The position numbers were made by a program, and so were the translations under genes. The notes under the pieces are model-generated. The model made no database searches. It saw only the letters and a list, made by a program, of their open reading frames with translations, and had not been told where the DNA came from. Below, one piece after another: positions 44,414 to 55,848 of a DNA stretch of 64,000 bases (the first letter of the stretch is position 1; each line of letters starts with the position of its first letter). This DNA comes from Ochlerotatus camptorhynchus (lineage: Eukaryota; Arthropoda; Insecta; Diptera; Culicidae), in NCBI RefSeq assembly GCF_037179485.1, contig NW_027041049.1, positions 558,001 to 622,000 on the forward strand, in the 5' to 3' direction.

Positions 44414-45455
44414 GAGCCGTTGACCGTTCTCAATCAGTTTGATCACGTCCACTCCTTTCATGTCGTGGTACGGTGGGGCACCGAGTGAATACATTTCCCA
44501 TAGCGCAACCCCGAAGGACCAAACACCGCTAGCGTGGGAAAAGGTTCCAAAATTGAAACTTTCCGGTGCAGACCTGGAAAAAAACAGAAATCCGTCAGGA
44601 TTTTCAAGTTGGCTGCATACTGGCAAAGCACTTACCATTTGATGGGCCACTTTCCGCCCTGGCTAGCATGATAGTAATCGTTCCCGGCACCAATAGCCCG
44701 CGACAGGCCGAAATCGGATATCTTGGCTTGGTAGCGAGACGCTAGCAAAATATTTCGAGCTGCCATATCCCGATGAACAAAGTGGTGCTGTTCGAGATAT
44801 TGCATTCCTGAAGAAAAAGAAACGGATACGATAATGTATTGCAATGATCGGTAGTGCGGAGCAGTCACTCACCACATGCAATCTGCGCAGCCCAGATGAT
44901 CAATTCATGCTTCGGACTAATCGTATTCTTGTTGGCAATGATGTAGTCCAACAACGAACCCTGCGGTACCAACTCCTCGAAAATCATCAGCGGTGGTCCC
45001 TTGCAGATACCGATCATAACGCTAGCCTCTCGCAGGAAATCCACCCGATTTCGTTTACCCTGGCTCTCGACTAGCTGTTTGATGGCAATTGACCTAAACT
45101 CGGACGGTTCTTGTCCTCCCGGGATGAGTTGGTCCGTGCCGGGTTCCAGCTGACACGGTCTCAACAAGCCCTGATAAACATATCCGAACTCACCACGTCC
45201 CAGTATTTTCTGGGTCAGGATATACTCCTTGGAAATGAAGTAGTTGGGTCGATTGGATATAATGCGGTTCAGTCGCATATGCAGTCGGTCATCTTCGTCC
45301 TGTTGCTTTTGGATAATGGAAAGGAATTCGGAATCGCCACTTTGAATGCTGTCGCGACTGGCTGTAGACATGTTGGAATCCAACCGGTCGAAAGCACCAC
45401 CCGAACGGAATGCTGCTAGCAAAGCAGGAGGTGGACTGATCGGTGATGTACATTC

Positions 45456-45888
45456 TAGAGTCGGTGTATAATGAGTCACGCCAAGAGTGAAGCCAAGTCT
45501 ACCTATTGAACTGTCAAACCGGCTACCTATCGTCCAAAGTAAACAAGCATTACGATGCTATGAAAGGTCCACGAAAGGTATTGCAATTAAATATAAAATA
45601 TAATCGAAGAAATGATCATATACACGCAGTGAGCATTACATTTGTCAAGCGATACGTTTTGTAATGATCAGTAATGACAATTTCTACTATTTTCTTTAAG
45701 ATAGTTCGACAAAATCTCTGATATTATAATGATTTACTACAGCCGTTAATTTTTTTCCTCGCTAGAAGTCATTTGAAGTTGATGCAGAACTCCTCTGTTG
45801 CCAAGTTAAAAGAAAGGGAATCTTTCGAAAACCGTGATGCGAGTTCAACTGTTTTTCTCTTGGCGTGACTCATTATACACCGACTCTA
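45456..45888. mobile_element. hAT-type MITE, copy 3 (433 bp), in a kinase exon
   Basis: TAGAGTCGG ends and perfect 8 bp duplication GTACATTC (45448-45455 and 45889-45896). Without it and one duplication copy, the linker frame reads through (STVECTSPISPPPALL). Confidence 0.93.
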
Positions 45889-46445
45889 GTACATTCTACC
45901 GTTGAAATGCTAATTGCAAAGATCGGAATGTTCCGAGTGGCGATGTAGTTAGTTGCCGTTGGTGGTTTCATCGGTGTGTTGTTGGAGTCTATCGGGGGGA
46001 GCTGTGGATAAACCCATGGTTATTTGTATTATTATTGTTAACAAAATAGTGTACCTGAACAGGAGGATTCAAAGCCGGGGTCACTGGCGGTGCATCGATG
46101 AAATAAATTTCCTCATTACTATTGTCCAGCTGACTTTCGCCGTAGATGTTAGAATTAATCGATCGAAGGGTACGTATCATTTGCAGTTGATTCTGAAGAT
46201 CTTCTCGAACCGAGTGCACTGTGCAATGGAGGGCTCGCCAGGGGGGGGTTGTACGTTATTGTTATTGATACTGTCGATGTTACGGCTGGACGGAATGGCG
46301 AATGGTTGGCCAAAGTCGATATCCACGATGGCACAATTATTGGGCGGGGAATGATGATGATGATGGTCCCACCTCTTACCCCTACAAAGGTTTGAGCTGG
46401 ACGATTTATCTTTAAGATAATTAAATATGACATTTTATTACTTAC

Positions 46446-49400
46446 TTAAGTGTCCTGAGCGCCATCCCTGGCGCAAAGGGCCAACGTGAAAGATCTCCAT
46501 CCTGGGCGATTGTTTGCTTTCGCCTTGACCTGGGCCCAGGTCAAATTCCGGTCGACTTGCTTAATCTCCTTGTTTAGGCTTCGCCGCCATGAGCCCCTGG
46601 GTCTGCCTCTGCTGCGATGTCCGGCTGGATTTCAATCCAGCGCTTGTTTGCAGATTTCATTTCCGCACTTCCGTAGAGTGTGGCCAACCCACCTCCACTT
46701 ACGTTCCCGAATTTCTGTCGATATCGGCTTCTGGTGACACCGTCGATGGAGCTCGGCATTCGAAATCCAGTTGTGAGGCCACCAAGCACGAATTATATAC
46801 CGCAGGCATCGGTTGATGAACACCTGCAGCTTCTGTGTGATCTCCGCTGATACGCACCATGTTTCGCTAGCGTACAGCAGTACAGATTTCACGTTAGAGT
46901 TGAAAATTCGGATCTTCGTGCGGAGACTAATCTGATTTGACTTCCAGATGTTTCGTAAACTCGCAAAAGCAGCCCTTGCCTTCTTGATCCGTGCACCTAT
47001 GTCACTCTTGGTTCCGCCGTCCGACGCTATCTGGCTGCCAAGATATTGGAAACTTTCAACCTTCTCCACTTCCTGACCAGCTACCGTAAAATTGGATGGA
47101 TTTCCCGTGTTGATATCCAACGATTTAGTCTTGCTGACGTTGATGTTGAGACCTGCCGCTGAGGAGCGTTCGGCGAGATCGTCGAGCTTACTCTGCATGT
47201 CAGAACGCCGTTGTGATACTAAAGCAACGTCATCCGCCAAATCTAGGTCGTTTAGATGCTCCATTGTATAGGCTGCCAGAGCAACCCACGGTTCGGCACA
47301 CGGTCGATCGCACCAACCATTATCTCGTCGATTACGATGAGGAACAGTAGCGGTGATAGAATACATCCTTGCCTCACTCCAGCGACTACCCGAATAGGGT
47401 CAGATAGGGCTCCGTTGTGCAGCACCCTGCACGTGAAAGCCTCATACTGAGCTTCGATGAGGTTGACGATTTTATCCGGAACTCCCTTGCGCCTTAGGGC
47501 GCCCCACAGGTTTTCGTGGTTGAGTCGGTCGAAAGCTTTTTCGTAGTCAATGAAAACCAAGTAAAGGGACTCTTGGAATTCGTTGACCTGCTCCAAGATT
47601 ATGCGGAGCGAGACAATATGGTCCACACAGGATCTTCCAGCACGGAATCCCGCCTGCTGCCGTCGGAGAGTCGCGTCGATCTTCTCCTGTATCCGGTTGA
47701 GGATAACTTTGCATAGAACTTTGAGAACACAACACAGTAACATAATGCCACGCCAGTTATCGCATACAGTTGGGTCCCCCTTCTTTGGGACCTTCACTAA
47801 GACGCCCTGCATCCAGTCAGCCGGAAAAGTCGCGGTGTCCCAGATATTGCAGAATAGTTGATGCAACATTTGTGCAGATAGCATGGGGTCAGCTTTGAGC
47901 ATCTCTGCTGATATGCGATCGACCCCGGGAGCCTTGTTGGATTTCATGGTTCGGATAGCAGCTTCGATCTCCGGTAGGGATGGCGCCTCAGAATTGACGC
48001 GAGTGATGCGTCGCACTCTTGGCGGTTCATGCCGAGATGTTGATGGCTGGTTGACCGACGAAACTTGTAGAAGCTGTTCGAAGTGTTCAAACCAGCGTTT
48101 CAGCTGATCAGTGGGGTCGGTGAGCAACTGACCAGTCGCGTCCTTCACTGGCATCCTAGGATTCATCCTTGCTCCACTCAGGCGTCGTGAGATATCGTAG
48201 AGGAGACGGATATCGCCTGTTGCTGCGGCTTTCTCACCTTCATCGGCTAGGGAGTCCACCCACGCTCGCTTATCCCGCCTACACGAGCGCTTCACTTCCT
48301 TCTCGAGAGCCGAATACAGTTGGCGGGCCTGGTTCTTCGCTCCTCTGGTTCTCGCCCGCTCTATCGCGGCTTTTGCATTTCTCCGCTCCTCTATCTTCCT
48401 CCAGGTGTCATCCGTGATCCACTCCTTTCTCTGAGCGCGCAGCTCACCCAGGTTGTTTTCACTCGTTTCAGTAAAGGCATCCTTGATCGCCGTCCATTGC
48501 TCTTCTACGCTGCCACCATCAGGAATATCCGCAGCTCTGGTCTCCAGTTCCTCGACGAATGACCTTTTTACTGCTGGATCTTCCAATCGGCGTGTGTTGA
48601 ATCGCCGTCCGAGCCGCTCCTCCCGCCGCTGGACCCGCGCGATACGAAGGCGGATCTCTCCAACGAGGAGATGGTGGTCAGACGCGATGTCGGCACTGCG
48701 TTTGTTCCGAACGTCAAGAAGGCTCCTTCTCCATTTTCGGCTGATGCAGATGTGGTCGATTTGATTTTCGGTATGTCCATCACGGGAAACCCACGTGACT
48801 TTGTGCACTGGTCGATGGGGGAAGAGCGAACCCCCGATCACCATGTCGTTATTGCCACAAAACTCTGCCAACAGCTCACCGTTTTCGCTCATTTCGCTAA
48901 GACCATGGCGCCCCATGACACGCTCATAATCCGTGTTGTCGGAGCCGATCTTCGCATTGAAGTCGCCGATGTAGATCTTGATGTCACCTCTCGGAATTTT
49001 ATCCACGACTGCATTCAGTTGACTGTAAAAGTTCTCTTTGTCCTGTAACTCGGCAGCATCGGTTGGCGCATAACATTGGATTATGGTTAGGTTACGAACC
49101 CGCGTTCTGAATCTGGCAACGATTATCCTCTCATTGATAGGTTCCCACTTGATGAGCGCCGCATTTGCTTGGGCGCTAAGCAGGAAACCAACTCCACGGT
49201 GGCGGGGAGCGTTTTCACCTCGAATACCAGAATAGAGTAGTACCTGTCCCGACGGCAGCTTGTGTTCTCCAAAGTTTGGCCAACGGACTTCGCTTAGTCC
49301 CAGGATTTCGAGCTTCATGCGTCGAGCCTCGCTGGCGAGTTGTGCCAGCTTCCCCTGTTGGGCTAGCGTTAGTACATTCCATGTTCCAATTCTTGTCCGT

Positions 49401-49534
49401 TGTTTTGCGCTAAAAGTCGTTGCCGTAATATCAGTCCGTGATCTTTCTCTATTGGTTTCTGTAACAGTTGTAAAGTTTCGGGGACAGTAGGTAGTTAGCC
49501 TAAGGTCTCCTATCCGCCGTGATGGGGCTGCCAT
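46446..49534 (-). pseudogene. RTE LINE endonuclease-reverse transcriptase ORF, two breaks
   Basis: Starts ATG at 49534. The first 760 codons hold the APE endonuclease (GTWNVLTLAQQGKL, LSEVRWPNFGEH, IGDFNAKIG, SDHHLLVGEI) and most of the RT palm and fingers (SNKAPGVDRISAEML, LVFIDYEKAFDRLNHENLW, GVRQGCILSPLLFLIVIDEI). A one-base shift near 47260-47270 moves the rest to another frame, which continues from TMEHLNDLDLADDVALVSQR to the conserved C-terminal stretch YLGSQIASDGGTKSDIGARI and RWRWVGHTLRKCGNEICKQA. There a TGA at about 46632 replaces a Trp codon; the same frame then runs RGRPRGSWRRSLNKEI to the natural TAA at 46446. Catalytic aspartates (YEKAFD, LADD) are intact, so only two small changes inactivate this copy. 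It acts by nicking target DNA and priming reverse transcription there. Confidence 0.85.
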
Positions 49535-49755
49535 CTTGGGTATAGCTTTCGGGGATAAGCGTTTCTTGTTTCAGCCGCTGGATGCCAGGCAGACGCTGTT
49601 TGAGCCGCACCTCCATGGTGTACAGACGCTCAGTTATTGTGTAGATGGGGCTGCCATCTTAGATTTAGCTGACACAATACAGCATTTCTTATTCAGCCGC
49701 TGGATGCCAGTCAGACGCTGTTTGAGCCGCACCTCCATGGTGAACAGACGCTCAG
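49521..49755 (-). repeat. Two 123 bp tandem repeats in the RTE 5' UTR
   Basis: The unit with GATGGGGCTGCCATCTT and GCCGCTGGATGCCAG starts at 49521 and again at 49644. The ORF start codon lies within the first unit. Such 5' repeats are known in RTE elements and may act as promoter modules. Confidence 0.8.
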
Positions 49756-49779
49756 GCCGTGTAGGCCGCGACATTTTAT

Positions 49780-50105
49780 CCAGGTTGGCAAACAAAATCG
49801 AACTGGTTTCAGTTACAGATATAAATTCCCTCTAGAGTTTACAGTTGCTTCACAGCGATATAAATGTTGAAAAGCTCAGGCGTCCACCTCTTAGTTCGCC
49901 TTTTTGTCCACCTAAAATATTCATAAGTATTACAAGCAATCAAGAGTTAATGAACAATCAACAAAGCATCCTATTACACTAGTAACCCCGCAATCTGATG
50001 CTATCATAATTTTCAGCAATGTCAGGAATGCTCACGAACCCCCAACATTTGCCAGAAAACTTACTACTAACTCAAGGTATCTTCCAAATAAGCTTCAAAA
50101 TTGCA
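49780..50105. other. No gene seen between the two LINEs
   Basis: 326 bp without recognisable features. If the kinase gene once continued upstream, this would be intron sequence. Confidence 0.5.
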
Positions 50106-50340
50106 TTTTTTTTTTTTATCAAATGTTAAATTCAATCCTCTATATCCGTAATACGCGCGCGAGGCTCAAACTACTATTAAATCAAATATCAAAAATCCAT
50201 CATCACCATCGTGGCGAACAAAATAGTTTTTTCAGTGCTACAATAATTATTAAAAAGTCGTTATAACATATAATCCGTTAAAAATAACTTCGTCAAGATA
50301 CATAATTTGTCAATTCATAAAAAAATCACTGGATAACCGT

Positions 50341-53122
50341 TCAAAAGACAGTTTTAACGTGTGAAATGCAATGTCTCTTAAATTCTGCTAATGTTGTTGA
50401 ACGTTTAATGTGTCTAGGCATCGAATTGAAAACATTTATTCCTTTAAAAAATAATGAATTCTGTGAAGCACAAGTCAAGAAATGTGGTGTTCTTATTTCA
50501 TCCGCGTTTCTAGTATTATATCTATGATAGTCACTTCCTCTTTCAATTCGATCACACAAATATCGAGGCAGCAAACCGTTAACTACTTTAAAAATGAACA
50601 CCATAGTCAAGTATACAATTCTTTGCTTCACCGACAACCATTGTAAGGCGTCTAGCATCAAAGTTGAGGAAGTGAATCTATTACATCTCAAAATCAAACG
50701 CATTATTTTATTCTGCAAGCGCTGTAATCTCGATATTTGTGTTGCATTGGACAGAAATAAAATGGATGGACAAAAGTCTAGATGAGGAGAGATGATTGAT
50801 TTGTATAGCTGTATTTTACTGGCAATAGTTAAATCGTTCTTCAATCGACATAGAATTCCATGCTTCTTGGCAATTTTCTTGATGACATTGTCAATGTGAG
50901 AGTTGAACTTAAGTTTGTCATCAATAATCACGCCAAGATATTTAATCTCCTGAACGCGATCAATAGTCTCATCATCAATTACAACAGAGACGTTCTCATT
51001 TAATCGATTCCGCGAAATTACCATAAATTTAGTTTTACTTGTATTCAATTTTAACTGCTTACACTTCAACCATCTACTTAGATACTGCAAATCTTCATTC
51101 AAGTGTGAGACGGCAACTTCTAAATCTTTAGCTGCAATGAATAACACAGTATCATCTGCAAAAAGGTTAATGTCGCAAAACTGCAAAACCGCAAGTCATT
51201 AATATACATAGTAAATAAAAGGGGCCCTAATACACTTCCCTGGGGCACTCCAAGGTTGTTCCCCACGGGACTGGAAACAGAATGATTAAAAACAGTCCGT
51301 TGAGTTCTGTCAGACAAATAGCTTTCAAACCATTTATATGCAGTACTCGTAATTCCAAAGCGCTTGATTGTACTTAACAATAAGGGCCTAGAAATTGTTT
51401 CAAAAGCGCGTTTCAGATCCAAAAAAACAGCAACAATCGTATCTTTACGCTCCAAGTTATTTTTCCACTTTGCTAACACCAAATTCAATGCAGTTTCACA
51501 AGAATGACCTTCCCGATATCCCGATTGTTCTGGTATCAACAAACTATTACTATTTAAATACTCCAACAGCTGGCCTTTAACAACAAGTTCTAAAATTTTC
51601 TCTAATGTGTGCAACATGTTGATGGGACGAAACTCTTCGGCTTTAATCGTTCCAGCAACTCTTTGAATAGGAATCACTAAGGATTCCTTCCAAATTTGTG
51701 GCACATGTCCAGTTTGTAATGATTCATTAATAAGGTCCAGCAAGATGTGGCCAATGACATGAAAGCAATCTTGAATAACTCTAGCATTAACATTATCTAC
51801 TCCAGCCGATTTTCCTAATGAAAAACAAATAACTCTAAGTTCATCTAATGTGATTGGGTGAAAAACTTCAAATCTACAACTACTATTAACTGGCTGTTTT
51901 ATTTCGTCAGGTTCATCGACCAATTCAATAGATTGATTAATCAATGAAACGCTATCTACGAAATAATCATTAAACTTAGCTGCAATTACTTGTTCTAACT
52001 GTTCTAATGTGCCATTAAAAGTTATGGACCGCGGTTTGCAATTACTAGGTTTTAATAAAGATTTCAAAATTTTCCATAACTCTTTGCTGTTGTTTTGATG
52101 CTGATCAATCTTCCTTTGAACATATTCACAACGAGTTTTCTTTATCGATTGTGAATACTTATTACGCGCGATTGTGTACCTAGTCCAATGATTGTCATTA
52201 TTAGATCTACAAAACTTTTTGTACCATTTGTCCCTTTTCCGTTTAAGACGCAAAAGATCCAAATTGTACCAGCTGTTCGAATTTTTCAAAGAAACAAACT
52301 TTTGCTCAACTAGTTGATTGGTACACGTTTTCAAAGCGTTATTAAGAACAGCTGTAGATTCATCTAAGTTACCGGCCGCGAATGGAAAATCCAGGCTTCT
52401 CTCAACAAGATTTGAAACAGCTTGCTTCGAATATTTCCTCCAGCACTTCAATTTTACAAAATTATCGTTATCGTTAACATGACCTAAGACATTAATCACT
52501 AAAGTCTCATGATCGGTTATTTTCAAATCAGTATCCGTAACTGAACAAATGGAATTAAAATTGGAATAAACGTGGTCAATTAAAGTTCTACTGTGCCTGG
52601 AAATACGCGTATACTCATTTACCGTTTGCTTTAAATTAAAAAACTCAGCTAAACGCTTCAAATGATTCGAATTATGGTTATCACGCCAATTAATATTAAA
52701 ATCACCAGCCAATATATTTAATTTACTAGAATCAAGGAAAGCCAGTTCTCTAAAACTTCAACAAAACGCTGGTCACTAGAACTGGGAGAATGATACAAAA
52801 CACCATAATTACCCATCTTCATGCCACGTACAACTGTAATGCCCAAGAACCAGTTGCCATCAATAACTTCGTTGGTACGAAGGTTGAATTGAACTGATTC
52901 TTTGACATAAATAGCAACACCGCCAGTGTGTCTAGAATGTGATAAACAAGCAGCAACAATATATCCCGGAATACTATACTGATCAAAAGCTTCAATTTCT
53001 ACAATATGAGTTTCAGATAAGAAAACTAAAAGAGGACGTTTTTCCTCAACAATCTGACGTAATGCTACGTAGTTTGTTGACAACCCCGCAATATTCAAGC
53101 ATAAAAAATCGAATTGATTCAC
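50341..53122 (-). pseudogene. CR1/L2-like LINE ORF2, two frameshifts
   Basis: The frame is split into three overlapping or abutting pieces: 53122-52718 (endonuclease start, LNIAGLSTNY, LSETHI, GGVAIYVKES), 52712-51120 (AGDFNINWRDN, TDHETLVINVL, then RT: RPINMLHTLEKILELVV, PEQSGYREGHSCETAL, AVFLDLKRAFETISRPLL, GVPQGSVLGPLLFTMYINDL) and 51186-50341 (NLFADDTVLF, KYLGVIIDDKLKFNSHIDNV and a C-terminal thumb-like region to TTLAEFKRH). The first break lies between about 52738 and 52718, the second between about 51190 and 51170, shortly before the FADD motif. Motif A (FLDLKRAFE) and motif C (FADD) keep their aspartates. It would be an endonuclease-polymerase for target-primed insertion. Fewer breaks than expected for an old copy suggest moderate age. 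Confidence 0.8.
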
Positions 53123-53140
53123 ATTCCTGGAACTTGGCTG

Positions 53141-53640
53141 CTATTTATTGAAACGCAAGCTGCTTTTCTTCTGATCAAAAAGTCTTTTATAGAGCAAACA
53201 TTCCGAGCTAAATGCGGCATGGTTGACGTCCAAGTTCATTTTTCGTTCTTTATTCATTTTCAAACAATTAATACATTTCAATACAGTTGACGTACACTCC
53301 GACGTTTTGTGTTGTTGGCTGCACCTAGAGCATCTATCGCAATTTTTGCAATCCATGCTCTTGTGCCCAAATTCTCCACATTTGAAGCATCTCAACACAT
53401 TAATCGCGGGAACTATCGAGCACCGATACACTGCATCAGATTGGTCTGAATGACTTGCTGGAAGGGCGAAATCCGACGAAAAGGATAATTGTTGCAAGAC
53501 TTTGTCCGAACTGATTTGTTCAATCAGACTATCTCGGTTCAGTTGGCTGTCGGGTGCTACCGGAAGCTTTTGTTTGATTTTACTTTTCCTCAAGCTTTTC
53601 ATACCATCGATGATGATATTTTTATCTTTTTCTTCAGAGT
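53141..53640 (-). pseudogene. CR1/L2-like LINE ORF1, C-terminal part with zinc knuckles
   Basis: About 165 codons on the minus strand. Landmarks are a basic start (KSLRKSKIKQKLP), then CFKCGEFGHKSMDC, CDRCSRCSQQHKTSEC and CINC in tandem, as in LINE ORF1 nucleic-acid-binding proteins. Upstream of about 53660 the frame is closed, but another frame encodes FCKLCDNSLHKPAHP (53830-53790), a zinc-binding motif expected at the N terminus of such ORF1 proteins. ORF1 is therefore broken by at least one frameshift and one stop. It ends 18 bp before the ORF2 start. The product would coat element RNA. Confidence 0.65.
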
Positions 53641-53890
53641 CGAACTGTTGAATTTGGATTTGTTTTCGTCAATGTTCGGTGAAAACTTGGGTGTGGAAGT
53701 TCTTTCGAGGCTGCGATCAAAAAGCCCAACTTTGTTCATCTACTGCAGGATACTGTCATTTGGCACCGAAAGATTCCGAGCTGGCACTGCCGGATGCGCT
53801 GGTTTGTGGAGACTGTTGTCGCATAACTTGCAGAAATATGACGGGGTTCCATTGTTGCCTTAGTTGGCTAGCTGAACTGGAGTTGAGCTA

Positions 53891-54686
53891 GCTCCCGGGC
53901 TAGTTGTTGCTTTATGTTTTGAAAACAACAAAAACAACATTCAACACGACACATGAGCTGTCATTTGCTTTGGAACAAAGCTTTCACTAACACTAATCAA
54001 GCTCATGTGTAAAAAGTAATGTGACATAAAAACGATCAGTTCGGCGAGTTTATTTTCGGTGCAATTGTAGGGGCCCAAAAAAATACACCAATTTAAAAAC
54101 GATCAGTCTTCTAGGCGCTCAATGTCAAATGACGTCACTTTTTTGCCGGCAATTCGTGTGGGTACCGATATCGAATATATAATGAAAAAAAAATAGATCG
54201 GCTCTCACGGTAATCTTTTTACTCATTTAATGGGTAGTTCCAGTCTCCCTCGAAAATGCTTACTTTGTAGTCAATCTCGATTCTTTTATATGGGTATTTT
54301 GCGGTTACCGTGCTGCTTGTTTTCTGACAGACGTCAATTTGATCGTTTGTTTTTAAAACCTATTAGGTTTTGCACCGTCGGGGTTAACCTCAATCTGATG
54401 ACAGTTTAGTGGTACTGTTTACGTGGACTTAGCCGATTTTTTCTTGGGTGGATTTTCTCGATAATTTTTCAGACTGCAGTGAGATGTAAACCACATTTCT
54501 GCAATGTTCACGAGCAACATCCTTGCAATGCGCTGTTCCTCGACAATTTTCAAGTTAAAATTCGGAAATTTTAGATTTTTTTTTTCGAAAAAACGACTAA
54601 ATGCTTGTAAACAGTACCACTGAACTGTCAAAAAGGTTCAGCCGATTAACACTGAGTTCATTCGTGACGTCACGCTGCAGAACCTA
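53891..54686. other. No gene seen; MITE fragments
   Basis: Contains a fragment of the TAGCGAA MITE (about 54310-54400) and an inverted pair around 54405 and 54620 (AGTGGTACTGTTTAC...), probably another MITE of about 230 bp. Confidence 0.45.
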
Positions 54687-54862
54687 ATTGACGAGTGCAC
54701 GGATGGATTTGAGTTCACTCACTCGACAAAAAGTGACACAACAGCGGGGCCCTGTTTACTAAAAATGAACACATATGTGTTCATTTTTAGTAAACAGGGC
54801 CCCGCTGTTGTGTCACTTTTTGTCGAGTGAGTGAACTCAAATCCATCCGTGCACTCGTCAAT
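54687..54862. repeat. Perfect 176 bp palindrome without spacer
   Basis: The 88 bp left arm (AATTGACGAGTGCACGGATG...) is followed at once by its exact reverse complement, centred at 54774/54775 (ACATATGT). Every pair I checked matches across both arms. Part of the arm also occurs at 25610-25660. Confidence 0.93.
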
Positions 54863-55312
54863 ACACACTAAGATTTATTTACAGTATGCTGTATTTTTTT
54901 TTTACCGAATATGGAACAGCTGAACATTCGGTAATCTATTCGGTAATTTTATAATTTACAATCCGTTCAGTAAATTTTCTTTAACCTCGAGTTGTCAAAA
55001 TTTACTAAACTGTATTGTAAATTTTTACAGAATGATGCAAAACCGTTTGGTACACACAGAAAAAAAAGTTGTTGAATATTGCATCCAAACTGCTGCAACC
55101 AGGTCAACCCATCGGTTGTTTAATATAACGTTGTACGATGTACATCGATTTTGCGAACAAAATTACATCCTTTTTTATAATATTGTATCTGCTTTTTGCT
55201 ATTACATCATTATTTCATACATCAGCTTGAATTACATTGATCGATATTACTTTTTTTTTGCTGTGCATGGTTCAGTTACAATTTTTACCGAAATAACTGT
55301 AAATTGTTTCCC
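54862..55312. mobile_element. Partial TACACAC element with nested MITE
   Basis: Begins TACACACTAAGATTTATTTA like 21716-22607; the right end is lost. A TACACAGC MITE is nested at 55051. Confidence 0.55.
55051..55267. mobile_element. 217 bp TACACAGC MITE, copy 3
   Basis: Aligns with 12171-12386 in the same orientation; the ends have drifted (left end reads ACACACAGAAAA). Confidence 0.8.
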
Positions 55313-55410
55313 GGTATGAATAAAAAGTAATGATTTTTAATTGATTTTCTTTCGTGTGTTTTATTCAAATAATGATGATAACAAACAAAACGAATCGATT
55401 GACTCATAAA

Positions 55411-55843
55411 GCCTGGTACGCAGCTGAAAAGTAATGACGTTTTTACGTGCTACGGGATAGGACACGGAATGCTAAAGAAATTTATTTTCCTTAGCATTTC
55501 TTGACCCAGTACGCAGTTCAAAAGAAATCGGTAAAGGAAAGATCGATTACATTAGTATCGTGATCGATATGAAGGTGGCGCATTCTGAATGCAATTTCAT
55601 TTTCCTTGCGGAATAATGGTCTGACCAATTATTCCGTTAGGTAATTTTAACGTTTGTTGTAAAAATGATGTTTTGGATGCATTTTAACAACATAAAAATT
55701 GATAATTGTTGATTTTAAAATTAGACGACACCACCTATGAACTCAAAATTTAGCAAAAGACACCTCCCTATAGCTGTCAAATTTACTTTTGGGAATATTC
55801 CTCAAAATTACTTTTCCGTTTTCTTTTCAGCTGCGTACCAGGC
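55411..55843. mobile_element. TTAA MITE, GCCTGGTACGCAGC family, copy 1
   Basis: 433 bp, ends GCCTGGTACGCAGCTGAAAA and inverse, TTAA on the right (55844-55847), ATAAA on the left. Confidence 0.85.
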
Positions 55844-55848
55844 TTAAA

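Larger units (their letters stand above)
44228..46381 (-). pseudogene. Shark/Syk-type tyrosine kinase pseudogene (linker and kinase domain)
   Basis: Minus-strand exons with GT-AG introns: about 46381-46055, 46011-44873 (interrupted by a MITE at 45456-45888), 44807-44636 and 44573-44228. They encode an Asn/Pro-rich linker (NNCAIVDIDFGQPFAIPSS) and a tyrosine kinase: glycine loop GRGEFGYVYQG, lysine motif SIAIKQ, HRDMAARN, DFGLSR, GGKWPIKW, APESFNFGTFSHAS and WSFGVALWEMYSLGAPPY. SAPESF in place of YAPESF and the IKLIENGQRL block fit Shark, the insect SH2/ankyrin relative of Syk that acts in receptor-proximal signalling. Damage: about ten residues are missing after REASVM (the strand 4 region), Gly replaces the invariant Asp of HASDVW, an 8 bp duplication at 44398-44413 shifts the frame, a second shift occurs before SDIEYQNIQELVQ near the C terminus, and a third is likely near the C run at about 46245. 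No SH2 or ankyrin region is present; a LINE occupies the upstream intron. Probably a decayed paralogue or a partial duplicate. Confidence 0.7.
46439..49769 (-). mobile_element. RTE-type LINE, full length (3,331 bp)
   Basis: A perfect 10 bp duplication GACATTTTAT lies at 46429-46438 and 49770-49779. A single long ORF with endonuclease and RT, a very short 3' UTR ending in TAAGTAAGTAATAAA-like sequence, tandem repeats in the 5' UTR and a length near 3.3 kb fit the RTE clade (JAM1-like in Aedes). The ORF has a frameshift and a nonsense change. Confidence 0.85.
50106..53890 (-). mobile_element. CR1/L2-like LINE, defective
   Basis: Minus-strand element ending in a poly(A) (T run at 50106-50117), with ORF1 carrying CCHC knuckles and ORF2 carrying APE endonuclease and RT. 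The clade is uncertain; RT wording is closest to the CR1/L2/Daphne group. The 5' boundary near 53890 is a guess from the end of ORF1-like sequence. No target duplication was found. Confidence 0.7.
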
